Shown here in pieces: positions 41,120-50,895 of a DNA stretch of 64,000 bases. Source of the stretch: Tenodera sinensis (Eukaryota > Arthropoda > Insecta > Mantodea > Mantidae). The notes beneath the pieces were generated by a model. That model was not told where the DNA came from, ran no database searches, and was given only the letters and a program-made list of their open reading frames with translations. Made by a program: the position numbers and the translations under genes. The stretch lies in the NCBI GenBank assembly GCA_030765045.1, contig CM060963.1, forward strand, positions 119,975,735 through 120,039,734. The letters run 5' to 3'. Position 1 is the stretch's first letter. Each line of letters opens with the position of its first letter.

Positions 41120-41185
41120 TAGTGTACTAGGTCAGTTTTGCCTGATGAAGTTACACAAGAGTATCGAAATGATCGTTGTGAGATA
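41120..41185 (+). ncRNA. Hammerhead-like motif in the PLE 3' region
   Basis: CTGATGA at 41141-41147 is followed by a short irregular stem (GTTAC ... GTATC) and GAAA, the order of the hammerhead core CUGANGA - stem II - GAAA. Penelope terminal repeats are known to hold hammerheads. Here stem II has one mismatch and an extra base, and stem I is weak, so activity is doubtful. Confidence 0.4.
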
Positions 41186-41206
41186 TATTGAGTTTAACTC
41201 AATTTA

Positions 41207-41294
41207 TTGAAGTGAAGTATGAGTTTCTACACTTTGTGTTGTTTGTGGATCAATTTGCTTCACTGTTAATAGCTTCAGGTGTGTATATTTAAAC
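41207..41294 (+). repeat. PLE 3' terminal repeat (partner at 26991-27080)
   Basis: TTGAAGTGAAGTATGAG to GTATATTTAAAC, about 90 bp, matched near-perfectly at 26991-27080. It marks the element ends (pseudo-LTR). Confidence 0.75.
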
Positions 41295-41332
41295 AAAAAA
41301 AGATTGTTATTGTGTTACTTGCATTCACTTAC

Positions 41333-41416
41333 CTTACTGGCTAGCCTAAGTGCCATAGCATGACCAAATCCTGTGTCACATCCTGTAACAAGTATTGCCT
41401 TTCCATAAACTGGAAT
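41333..41416 (-). CDS. SDR9C-type dehydrogenase, coding exon 2 (cofactor motif)
   Basis: 84 bp, exactly 28 codons, between acceptor TTCTCTGCAG and donor GTAAGT. It reads IPVYGKAILVTGCDTGFGHA then MALRLASK. TGCDTGFG is the TGxxxGxG dinucleotide-binding motif of the short-chain dehydrogenases in the exact form of the BDH1 / 17-beta-HSD2 / RDH16 group. The 87-bp intron to exon 1 is intact. Confidence 0.95.
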
Positions 41417-41503
41417 CTGCAGAGAAAAATTTTAACTTATGAAACCAAGAGAAATAAAAATGAAATGCAATCTGGTATTTGCTTTACTGGTATTGACAAT
41501 TAC

Positions 41504-41689
41504 CTTGATAGTATCAATATAGAAAGCCAGTGTTGTTCCCACAATAAGTCCTAAAAGAAATCCTTGACAGGGGCATGTAAACAGCATCAACCCAAACAAC
41601 TGGGCTATCCAAATGATTGCTGCTGAACCAAAACCTGTCTGCAGTCCTTTCACTGCTGCTCTATATACACCATCCAGTGAGAGATCCAT
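41504..41689 (-). CDS. SDR9C-type dehydrogenase, coding exon 1 (membrane anchor)
   Basis: 62 codons from the first Met to donor GTAATT. After MDLSLDGVYRAAVKGLQTG come two hydrophobic stretches (about 23-38 and 43-57), then FYIDTIK, which leads in frame into exon 2. Such an N-terminal membrane segment is usual for the ER- or mitochondrion-bound members of this group. The four exons add up to about 200 residues of a ~320-340-residue enzyme. Missing are the YxxxK catalytic region and the C-terminus. The likely reaction is NAD(P)-dependent oxidation or reduction of a small alcohol/ketone, hydroxybutyrate, steroid or retinoid; the substrate cannot be told from this part. Confidence 0.88.
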
Positions 41690-41711
41690 AGCATGGGATG
41701 GTTAGGATAAC
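41690..41711 (-). other. SDR 5' UTR, spliced
   Basis: An acceptor (TGTTTCAG, ending at 41712) lies 22 bp before the start Met, so the start codon sits in the second transcribed exon and at least one non-coding exon lies upstream. Confidence 0.6.
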
Positions 41712-41713
41712 CT

Positions 41714-42414
41714 GAAACATTGCATGTTTTTCACAATTATGATCTTTATAAAGCATACAAACTGGGTTTCAGCTAGAAAATCAATGGCATTTCTCTGAGT
41801 TGAAAGGGAATTCATTCAAGGCTTCACATTTTCATTCATATTTTATTTTCATTTTAATTAAACCTCATCATCACTATTGGATTCCATTGCCAAATACTTA
41901 CATGCTCTAAACAAACATAAGCTATATTAAAAGGTAGGATCAAAACTGAAAAATTCAGTATCATAGCCAGGATTTGAACCACAGATCTGCTCTAGACACA
42001 GCTGCACTGAACCTCTGTGCTACCATGGCAATATGCCTGTATGACACTAAATTCCCGAGCTGATTTCACATTTCCTCATGCAAAATGAAAATGTGTTTGT
42101 GTGTGTTAGAACAGCAATTATTATCATTAATTGGCCTTATATCTGGAAAATAAATTTATATTGAGTTCCTTTACAGATTTTAGAAAAAGTTTTATCACTA
42201 AACAGAAAGTTATGGTAAAAGACAGCAATACACTAAAGTGTTTGTTCTTAGGTATAATGCGATCCATAATCCTGGGGCTCAGATAATCAGCTTGCTTTTC
42301 ACCTGCCCACTTGGATTGATTTTCAAATGAAGGGTCTAGAGGAAGAAGATGGAAGGTTAACCAAAATCGAAAATGAGATATCAGGACCATCTGATAGCTA
42401 ACTTCGCATTCTTT
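41714..42414 (-). other. Upstream SDR intron with a tRNA-like SINE head
   Basis: Around 41966-42030 the minus strand has an A-box-like TAGCACAGAGGTTCAGTGCA and a B-box GGTTCAAATCC, followed by no clear tRNA structure, probably a SINE head. Nothing else was recognised. Confidence 0.45.
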
Positions 42415-43062
42415 TGAGACAGAATATTAGAAGACCCCAAAAGAAAATCGTTCATGTGAATGTTTGTTAAAAGTGTAATTCGTTTTTTGATGTTGGTATG
42501 AGATAATTAAATGACGAAAACATGTTGATGAGGTTCATTGTTACGAACAACTAAGTTTGCACAAAGACGTCATAAATCTTTCCATATTTGATTTTAATAT
42601 ATATGTATAAATATTAGAATTGTATGTGTTCCATAATAAAAGTAGGGGACGATGATTAGGGATCGCTTCCCTAACGAGAAAGAACTATTTGATGGACGCA
42701 TTCGCGGATGAATATGAAAAAGGCGGTGTCGCGTCAAACGACGCCAAAAAACTGTTCACTCGCATGTGTATCTCCGAGCTGAAAAGACATTTTTATGTAG
42801 TGTGAACATGGAACTTTCACCAAACTTTCATCAAGCATAAGTTCCACTAAGTGAAAAACTGAAAAGGTTTTTAAGCATTTGGAATGGTGCTGATAGGAAT
42901 TACTTAATATAGTGTATCGATGAAGTGTTAATAAATTAAAACATTGTGGTAAAGAAACATTGTGTGATATTTCATTCCATCCGTTACCAAGCCCTGAGAT
43001 CAAAAAGATCTCATTAGCTTAAAGACACAGCGTCGTTATTAATAATAGCTAAAACAGCACCA
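42415..43062 (+). mobile_element. Solo LTR of family B, inverted
   Basis: 648 bp, TGAGACAG...CACCA, the reverse complement of the element B LTR with clear divergence. A perfect 4-bp target duplication CTTT (42411-42414 and 43063-43066) flanks it. It lies only 0.7 kb from element B, in the opposite orientation. Confidence 0.85.
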
Positions 43063-43066
43063 CTTT

Positions 43067-43752
43067 TAATATGGTTTTGAACCTGGTGAAGAAAGCTTAT
43101 GATAATTATAAAATATCATTTTAAATTCTACTATGCTATTTATAAAGGTGGAGAGTCCGTGTATCACAGTAAATAAAGGGAGGAAGTCAGTAGTGACAAT
43201 GAAATTCACGTTACCGATTGATGGATTAATTTCTTATAATAAAATTATATTCACTATGCATACAACAGCATGGTATGTTAATTACTTGAAGGACTAGTTT
43301 ACATTTATTCAGATCCATTTTTAATATAGCTGTTCAAATTCTTGTTAAGAAGAAAAAGTGAAGTGAAAATGAGGTGTGAGGAATAGTAATACTTGAGAAA
43401 GAAGTAGTAAAAGAGAAAGTGATAATACAGGCAGGAAAAGGAAGGAAATCAGCAGAATGTCTGATGTAAGTAATAAATGCTAGGCAACAGGTACCATTGT
43501 GAAAGAATGAGGTGCCTTCAAAGAATTCCTGAATATGCTGGACAACAAATTTTGAAGGATTTCAATTTAATTCCTTCTGTAGATGAACACAATTCATACT
43601 TGTTGGATTGATTAGTATTCAAGGAATACACCAGCTTCCTCATTAAAACAAGCATAATGCTAAATTTCATGAAATGTCATATTCATACAGAGTGAGGGAT
43701 GCCAATGCGGTGCAGGAAGGGCAGATCTGTCATAAAACATTTTTATCTGTTT
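43067..43752. other. Intergenic or intron, nothing recognised
   Basis: AT-rich, purine-rich around 43350-43450. No ORF or repeat identified. Confidence 0.5.
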
Positions 43753-43756
43753 ATGG

Positions 43757-44398
43757 TGGTGCAGTTTTTATAGTTAAGCTTCGTTGGGTCTTTGAACTAT
43801 TGAAATCTTTGTGATGGTGGTAACGGATGGAATGAAAAATCACACGATGTTTCTTCACCACAATGTATTATTTTATTAACACTTTTTCTATATTTTACAT
43901 TAAAATAAATCCTCCTAGCACCGCTTTAAATGATTTAAAACCTTTCCACTTTTTCATTTAGTGAAACTAATGCTTGATGAAAGTCTGGTGAACATACTAC
44001 AATGCTCACACAATACATCAACATGTCCTTACACCTATAATACACACATGTTAGTGGGAAGGTTATGGCATCACCTCACGTGACACTGCCTTTTTCGTAT
44101 ACATCTGCGTATGCGTCCATCAAATAGTTCTTTCTTGTTAGGGAAGCGATCCCTAACCATCCTCCCTTACTTTTATTATGGAACACACATAATTCTAATA
44201 TTTATACATATATATTAAAATCAAATATGGAAATATTTATGACGTCTTTAAACTAACTTAGTTGTTCGTAACAATGAACATTTGCAACACGTTTTCATCA
44301 TTTAACCAACTCATAGCAACATCAAAAAACAAATTACACTTTTAACAAATATTCACATAAACGATTTTCTTTTGGGGTCTTCTAATATTCTGTCTCAC
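43757..44398 (-). repeat. Element B, 3' LTR
   Basis: The copy next to the 3' end of the element. It differs from 53291-53938 by scattered substitutions and a ~7-bp deletion near 43819. Confidence 0.92.
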
Positions 44399-45423
44399 AT
44401 GCACCTTGTTTTGTTTTTCAAGTTGTCACCTATATTTACAATCTTGAAACACAATACAATACTTCTCCCTATTCCTCTGATACAATCACTTTGTACAATA
44501 CTTTTTTTTTCTTTACAGTCTTCCTCGCTGTTTGTTTTTGTCTTTTGTTTTGGCATGACACAGCATGTCTTTATACATTTCACATATTCAGTTACTACAC
44601 AATACATATTCAGTTATTATACAATACATATTCAGTTATTGTACAACACATTCAGTTATTATACAACATATCCAGTTATTATACAACATATGTTCAATTA
44701 TTATACAACACATATTCAGTTATTATACAACACATATTCCTAAGATTTTACATTTGACATTGACACAAATATAATTTAAGTATATCATGGTTTATTGTGT
44801 GGCTTTTGACTTATGTTCCTTGTTACGAGGAGAGAAAAACAGGATACAAATCTTGAGCTAATGATTATGATCATATTAGTGGCAATATTTTATTCAGTTC
44901 TTTGCCTTCTTTGTCTTGTAAGCTTATTATGTTTAGGCAGGTCGTTGAGTCAATTCTTAAACTCTGATGTTACTAATGGTACCATTTTTTTTTTAATTGG
45001 GTTCCTATTCATTATTGTTTAGTTGAACATTTCTTCAAGCTTAGCATTGGCTATATCCATCTTAATTCATGGGCATTGCTTTTCTGACTATGGTTTTCCT
45101 CACTTCACTAATTGTCACCTCTTTGTCTCTTATCTCTATAAGAGAAAACTTCTATACTTATAATTATTCTGCAATTGTATTATTTTTCTTCTCAATTCAC
45201 CCTCGACACCTTTGTGTCAAAAATATTTTATCTTTGTCATCACAATTGATTCCTTTTTATTTTTGTCCCTGACATCCTTATGTCAAAAACACATTATTTT
45301 CCGTTGCTATAATTCACTTCTTTAATGACAATCAGTGTCCTCATCTGTCTTTGTTGACAATGCTCTTTGTGGTCAATATAGCCAATGACTATGTTGATTT
45401 TCTTTCTGGTTGTATTTTCCAAT
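44399..45423 (-). other. Element B non-coding 3' region with tandem repeat
   Basis: No minus-strand ORF of note. At about 44585-44740 there are eight or more imperfect units of TTCAGTTATTATACAACACA (16-20 bp), an AT-rich tandem repeat. Further right the sequence is T-rich. Confidence 0.65.
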
Positions 45424-45433
45424 TAATAATTTA

Positions 45434-46321
45434 TTAATTACAGGTGCTATCAAAACCACACCAATAGCAGCTATGGAAATACTAACCAACCAATACCCCA
45501 TTGAATATGAAATAGAAAAAGCGGCTCTCATTCAACATGAAAAGTTGATCAGACTCCCATTCAATACATGGCACAAGATAAATTTTACACATACACTAAA
45601 GACTCAGGAGAGCTTTCTTTCCAAAATTCAAGACATCAAGAAGGATGTACACCTTCCTAATTCAAAGGAAAACTTCATATCTAAAGTCCATCCAACACAT
45701 ACACTAGACATCACATATTATTTACACCTGACAGAAGAAGTTAAAAAAAGTGATACTCCAACTAGTGTTCTAAAATTATTGGCATTAGAGACAATCCATA
45801 CTAGATTTCCAGAACATGAGTGGCTCCATATTTATACTGATGGATCATTGATATCAAACCAAGATGGAGCAGGTGCTGGAGTCACATGTCACCTCTTTTC
45901 CTATTACAAATCTTTAAGTTATGGAACTACTAACTTTGATGGAGAAATTGAAGCAATTCGAATGGCCCTACAAAATGTTTTGTACAGAATTTCACATTTT
46001 CAGCAAGCAGTTATTCTCTCAGATTCCAGGGCAGCAATTATAGCAATTACTTCCAAGTTGTCACCAAAAAACCAAACTATTATAGAATGTTGGAAGATGC
46101 TTAGCCATCTAACAGCACTTCAAAAACACCTAGTCTTCCAATGGATACCTGCTCACTGTGGACTGAGTGGTAATGAGAAAGCTGATTTTCTTGCAAAAAA
46201 GGGTACCAGCGGTGTACAAAAATCTATAGTTAATTTACCATTTTATGCAGCTAAAAGATTAGTCAACTCTGAATTCAAAAAAATTATTGCAAAATATTAC
46301 TATGAAAAATCAAAAAATTAA
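45434..46321 (+). pseudogene. LINE-C2 ORF2 fragment: RT thumb and RNase H
   Basis: Open for about 295 codons and some 95 per cent identical in sequence to the matching part of copy 1. It carries HIYTDGSLISNQDGAGAG, DGEIEAIRMAL, ILSDSRAAI and WIPAHCGLSGNEKADFLA, with Gly where copy 1 has Glu (HCEL). The same stop after KYYYEKSKN occurs in both copies, so it may belong to the family rather than be a private mutation. The Cys/His tail (CPLCDLQEEMDRDHLQIC) follows at 47118-47336, behind the inserted LTR. Confidence 0.85.
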
Positions 46322-46381
46322 AGATGGGAACTACCAAACATTCAAACAGTAATTCCTGAGTATCCTCGAAAAACAGCAGTT

Positions 46382-47113
46382 TGTGGCGTAAATGTCGTTG
46401 GTGACGTGGTGTTGCCCTTTGATTTGGTTCGTTCCGGGCTAGCTCAGGATGAGATCTCTTTCTTTATCTCAGGTACGCGCAGGTGTTATAGACTACCCAA
46501 GAAAACCTTTGTATATTGTTTATTACTTCTTATATACTTTCGGGAGTTATGCCGATTCTATATGTAGAGGAATCGCACTCACGTCTGCACACCTCAACGT
46601 GCTGTGCTGGTCTGGGGGTGAGTGGTGACGCTTTTTCGCGTACCCACGCTAGGAAAACGTTCTCTCCAATTTTAAATGTCATGACGTCATCCAAGAAAGC
46701 CTCGTATCCAAAATGCTATTTCCTTTTCCCGCAATTTAGAAATGTCCCTTTCTATTATAACATGTTCTTTTATGAATTTCGAATATATAATTACCTTTTT
46801 AGGATTAAACGATGTTTACTTTATATTTTATTAAATATATCGCGCGACTTTTAAGGTTGGCAGACCTGAATTTTGACTGATTTCAAACTATATGGTATGA
46901 CGTCATGACTCGTTAATTTCAAACCAATAATGTGTTTATCCTACAAATTTAACGACTATTATTTACTCATATCTTGCTCACCTTACAACACTTCCTACTC
47001 TATTATCTACATATGTTATTACTCAGCACTTATCGCAAATTTCACATCCGGCAATTAAATTAAAACGTGTCTTTATCAAGCCCATTCGATTGGAAATCTA
47101 AATTTCGGTATCA
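46382..47113 (-). mobile_element. Solo LTR of family A (copy 2) inside LINE-C2
   Basis: 732 bp, TGTGGCG...TATCA, with a perfect target duplication AGTT (46378-46381 and 47114-47117). The LINE sequence AAACAGCAGTTGCAACC of copy 1 shows the empty site. It groups with the solo LTR at 7236-8009, sharing its 5' third, which element A lacks. Confidence 0.93.
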
Positions 47114-47445
47114 AGTTGCAACCTTCAGGTTGATTACAGGACATGATTGTCTGGCAAAACATTTAAACAGAATTGGGATATATTCTTCATCACTCTGTCC
47201 TCTATGTGATCTGCAAGAGGAAATGGATCGAGACCACCTTCAAATATGCCCGTCCACTTCTAGTGCCCCATCCATCAGTGAAAAATATTGGAGAGCAAGA
47301 GGATTAATGACTTCATTGTCAGAAATCCAGCATTAGCTAACAACGTATTTTCCAATCTGAACATAATCTTCTATAAGTAACCCATTAAAAATTATTATTT
47401 TCCATCATCTCTACTATTCCTGCCTTACATGTTTGCTGGCAAAGA

Positions 47446-48417
47446 CTATTTGGTCCTTTCTTTGTATGGTTTTAATTTATTTTTATGATATCCTCCTACC
47501 AACTTGCCATTTGTATTGTGTAGCTCATACGTATGGTCACCCAGCTGTTTTGTTATGACCAGTGGTCCAGTGTACAGTAGTTCCATCTTTCCAGATCTTT
47601 TCTCAGATGCCTTGGATGCTTTGTGGCTTCTTAAGAGCACCTTTTCTCCAATTTGTGGGGACCATTTCCTGATAAATCTTTTTACCTTGTTTCTCCCTTT
47701 TTCTGCCTTTTGCTGTAACCTTCTGAATGCCAATTGACATTTTTCCTTCTCTGTCAATTCCCTTTGAGCAGCCATCGTAGTGTCAATGTCAATTGTCAAT
47801 CTCTTGGGTTTTGTGTTGGTCATCAATTCGATTGGGGCGAACTTGGTCGTGGGGTTCACCAAATGGTTAATCACCTCCTCTATGTACCCGCATTTTTCCG
47901 TCCAGGAAGTGTGGTCTTTGTGGCAAAGTAGGTGGAAATATATACTTATATCTCTCATCGTTCTTTCTGTCGGATTTCCTTGAGGATAATAAGTTGAGGA
48001 ATAGTATAATTTTATTCCTAATGTTCTTAAGGTGTCCTGGAATAATTTACTTTTATGCATTGTTGCATTATCTGATAGTATAGCTTTTATATTTCCATAT
48101 TTGGGAGTATAGTCTTTAATGATTTTGTTCAGGCAAGTTCTACTTTTAATGTTCCTAATGGGGTATATCTTAGTAAATTTTGTGAAAACATGAAACATGA
48201 CGAAGATGTATCTGTTTCCATCTTTCCCCCTTGGTAGCTCGCCATGTTCATCGATGCACACCAATGCATTTTTCTCGTTTCTCACAATGGATTGTGGAAC
48301 GACATTGCATCTTACATTGATTGGCTTGGCCTTCTGACATAGGTCGCATGAGGAAATTAACTTCCTGACTTTCTTGCCAAGATGTTTGATGTATAGTACT
48401 TTCTCAATTGCAACATT
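47446..48417 (-). CDS. Element B integrase
   Basis: The open frame from 48285 (and readable from the zinc region near 48417) gives CDLCQKAKP (second half of the HHCC domain), VCIDEHGELP (catalytic Asp), FTKFTKIYPIRN, ILSDNATMHKS (second Asp) and YYPQGNPTERTMRDI (Glu). The C-terminal part reads KWSPQIGEKVLLRSHK, MELLYTGPLVITKQLG and YELHNTNGKLV, close to element A. The integrase joins cDNA to the target with a 4-bp duplication. It looks undamaged except for the frameshift at its N-terminal border (about 48400). Confidence 0.88.
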   Translation of the reverse strand, partial: NVAIEKVLYIKHLGKKVRKLISSCDLCQKAKPINVRCNVVPQSIVRNEKNALVCIDEHGELPRGKDGNRYIFVMFHVFTKFTKIYPIRNIKSRTCLNKIIKDYTPKYGNIKAILSDNATMHKSKLFQDTLRTLGIKLYYSSTYYPQGNPTERTMRDISIYFHLLCHKDHTSWTEKCGYIEEVINHLVNPTTKFAPIELMTNTKPKRLTIDIDTTMAAQRELTEKEKCQLAFRRLQQKAEKGRNKVKRFIRKWSPQIGEKVLLRSHKASKASEKRSGKMELLYTGPLVITKQLGDHTYELHNTNGKLVGGYHKNKLKPYKERTK

Positions 48418-49140
48418 GTTCGCTCAGTACCAGAGTGAAGCATTGAGTGATGGAATGCCAAAATAACCCTGTCCTGTAAGGAATTTGGTACCATCATTTT
48501 CCACTTCCTTACGTCATGACCATGTAATTTAAACAGGATGTTCCTAAATTTCCCTATCTTGGCTTCCAATTTTGGTACTATGTCTGGAGCCTTGTTGAAT
48601 AGCCTTTTCAATTCAGGGTCTTCTTGCTGTAGCTTCGCCATGTTTTTGAAGTCTTGTAAGATTTCGTTGCTTTCCTTACTATTTATCTGCATGATTTTAA
48701 TTTCATGGTGTGGATTGTATATCGTCTCGGGTATGTGACTTTCCGATCTTAATCTTGACAATAAGTCACTAAAGATGTTCTCCTTGCCAGGGATATGTCT
48801 GACCTCTATGTCATGTGATGTTATTTCGTGTATGTACCTCGAGATTTTGGAGTTGATTAGCTTGCTTTTTTGAATGAAGGACAGAATTACGTGATCAGTA
48901 TATATAATTATTTTATAATGGTAGATATATTGCCTGAACTTTTGTAACGCAAAATGGATTGCATCTATTTCTAATTCCGTTATGCAGGCATTGGCTTCTA
49001 TCTTGTTTAGAAATCTAGAAGCTGTGGCAATCACATGTTTGTTGCCATCTGCATCTTCTTGTGCCAATATTGCTCCATATGAGTGCGCACTAGCATCGGT
49101 GTATATTAGAAAAGGTGAATTTGGATCCGGTCGTTCCAGA
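48357..49140 (-). pseudogene. Element B RNase H and integrase zinc region
   Basis: The frame carries FLIYTDASAHSYGAILAQED (upstream of the first Met), then FLNKIEANACITELEIDAIH, YTDHVILSFIQKS and HIPGKENIFSDLLSRL, the RNase H and tether of Gypsy pol. After a linker it reaches HHSMLHSGTERTMLQLRKYY (the two His of the HHCC domain). Frameshifts at about 49140 (from RT) and about 48410 (to integrase) isolate it. Confidence 0.85.
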
Positions 49141-49753
49141 GAATCCTGTGCTTAAAAAGTTCTTTGATTTTCTCAAAGGCTACCTGGTGTTCAGCATTCC
49201 ATTCCCACTTAGTATCCTTTCTCAACAGTTCTCTAAGGGGTACTAATTCTTTAGCGTAGTTAATCACAAATTTTGACTGGTACTGTAAAATGCCAAGAAA
49301 CCTTCTCAACTGTTTCAAGTTACGTGGGGGTGGTATAGACTCTATGGCCTTGACTCTCTCCGGATTAGGTTGTATACCATCAGGCGTAATGATGTGGCCT
49401 AGAAATTCTGCCTCTTTGACAAAAAATTCACACTTTTCCAAGTTCAGGGTCATGTTGCTTTCCTGAAACTTGGACAATACATAATCTATGTGATGTAAGT
49501 GTGACTCGGGATCCTTGCTGTATATTAAAAAATCGTCTACATATTGCGTTTCAAAAGCCTCGATAGTATCCCTGAAAACTTTGTCAAGAGCCCTCAGTAG
49601 TGCACTGCTACTGGTTGATAATCCAAAGGAACATTTTAAAAAGTGGTACACCTTTCCTTTGTGCAGGAAGCAGGTATATTTCCTGACGTCTGGATGAAGA
49701 GGAATTTGCCAGAATGATGCTGTCAGGTCAAAACTAGTAAAATGTTGACCTCC
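49106..49753 (-). pseudogene. Element B reverse transcriptase core
   Basis: Behind a TAG at 49754-49756 the frame continues as GGQHFTSFDLTASFWQIPLH (motif A), FLKCSFGLSTSSSALLRALD (motif B), TQYVDDFLIYSKDPESHLHH (YVDD, about 49526-49545), LNLEKCEFFVKEAEFLGHII and FLGILQYQSKFVINYAKEL. A normal Gypsy RT with all catalytic residues. It ends by frameshift near 49140. Confidence 0.9.
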
Positions 49754-50818
49754 CTACAATTTTGATATCAGTTGGTCTACCCCCTCAGGCCTGTAATGAT
49801 CTGGCAAGGTATGCGCATTTATTTTCCTTGCGTCGATGGTCATCCTCAATTTTCCCTCTTTCTTGTGGACCCATACCACTGGATTCACATAACATGAGTC
49901 CGACGGTTCTATTATTCCGTCTGCCAACATTTTCTGGATCACTCTGTCGGCTTCCTCCCTGATGGAGTTGGGGATGGGCCTGGATTTATGTGAATAGGGG
50001 GTGATATCTTTGACTTTAAAGGTATGTACATACTTATTACATGTACCTGGCTTTTTATTAAAAACTTTCCTGTTTTTAATTAATATTTTTCTAAGTTGGT
50101 TCCTTTCCTCTTCAGAGATGCCATGTGCTCCCCAGACCTTCTCGTCGATTAGCTGTGACGTCGGTTCTTCTTCATCTGTTGGTAGTGGTTCAGGTTGGTA
50201 GTTATTCAAGGTAACGTATTCGTCTTCTGTGCAGATCCAATGGCTGCAAACATTAGTTTCCTCCTCGCTCGTCCAACCTGTTTTCTCCTTACTTATCCTT
50301 AGGTCTACCAACCTAATCTCATGGACATTGATGTTCTCCACAAAAAACTGCTCATCCGGATGGATCCCTGTCTGGTCTGGTTCCTCCTGGCATATTTCTT
50401 CCTCCAGGAACTTCGCGGTGCACTCTGAGGTTCCTACCTTGATAATAAATTCATGTAGGTCATAATCGATCACCGACCTCCAAAGATTAACCAAATCACT
50501 GCCAATGATTAGGGTAGCTGTTAGTCTAGGTATTACCAGGGCAATAAAATCGAACTTCCAGCTTCTGATTTCTATTACCAGCCTTACCTGGTATTTAACA
50601 TGTTCCTTTTTCTTGCCAATCGCTGTGCTAAAATACACTCCACACACAGGCAAGAATTCAGCATTTCTGTTCGTTATTAATTCCTGGAATAGCTGTTCGT
50701 CACATACTGATGTGCTGGCTCCTGTATCAATCATTGCTGGCAATTCGATACCCCATACCTTAAGCCTAACCATTGGTGGATTGGTTATTTCCTTCCTTAT
50801 ACTTGCCTGTCTACTCAA
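49754..50818 (-). CDS. Element B protease and RT entry
   Basis: 354 residues. The aspartic protease has PAMIDTGASTSVCDEQ (about 29-44) and LTATLIIGSDLVNLW (hydrophobic-Gly motif). An acidic linker is followed by the RT entry with YSHKSRPIPNSIREEADRVI, YVNPVVWVHKKEGKLRMTID and ARKINAHTLPDHYRPEGVDQ. A TAG codon follows LISKL, where the family has Gly. The layout is colinear with element A, whose deletion starts right after the ARKIN/SRKLN position. Confidence 0.88.
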   Translation of the reverse strand: MSRQASIRKEITNPPMVRLKVWGIELPAMIDTGASTSVCDEQLFQELITNRNAEFLPVCGVYFSTAIGKKKEHVKYQVRLVIEIRSWKFDFIALVIPRLTATLIIGSDLVNLWRSVIDYDLHEFIIKVGTSECTAKFLEEEICQEEPDQTGIHPDEQFFVENINVHEIRLVDLRISKEKTGWTSEEETNVCSHWICTEDEYVTLNNYQPEPLPTDEEEPTSQLIDEKVWGAHGISEEERNQLRKILIKNRKVFNKKPGTCNKYVHTFKVKDITPYSHKSRPIPNSIREEADRVIQKMLADGIIEPSDSCYVNPVVWVHKKEGKLRMTIDARKINAHTLPDHYRPEGVDQLISKL

Positions 50819-50895
50819 TGTACCTATATTATGTTGGTCAATATTGCCCCTACTGCCACACAGGTCAACTTCCAGGACACAAAGTTGACTTGTAC

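Larger units (their letters stand above)
26857..41294 (+). mobile_element. Penelope-like element, broken by six later insertions
   Basis: One PLE can be followed through the pieces 26991-27293, 28143-28261, 33702-33865, 35272-36413, 37441-37739, 39703-39796 and 40653-41294. Between them lie D copies and one LINE insertion, and the reading frame resumes each time. The 5' end shows a partial repeat of the 3' end (26991-27080 matches 41207-41294) preceded by an inverted piece of the GIY-YIG region (26857-26990 matches 40686-40819). Such partial, partly inverted terminal copies are typical of Penelope insertions. Confidence 0.85.
45424..47344 (+). mobile_element. LINE-C, copy 2, 5'-truncated, split by a solo LTR
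   Basis: Inserted in element B with a 12-bp target duplication GTATTTTCCAAT (45412-45423 and 47345-47356). The 5' junction holds about 11 extra bases (TAATAATTTAT) not in LINE-C copy 1. The homologous part starts in the RT thumb and runs to CATTAGCTAACAAC. It is interrupted by the LTR 46382-47113. Confidence 0.92.

Noticed and set aside
42127..42390. 87-codon ORF upstream of the SDR gene
   Set aside because: No motif, start context or splice support; AT-rich chance ORF.
44585..44745. CRISPR-like regular repeats
   Set aside because: Units are contiguous AT-rich tandem repeats without unique spacers, inside a eukaryotic LTR element.
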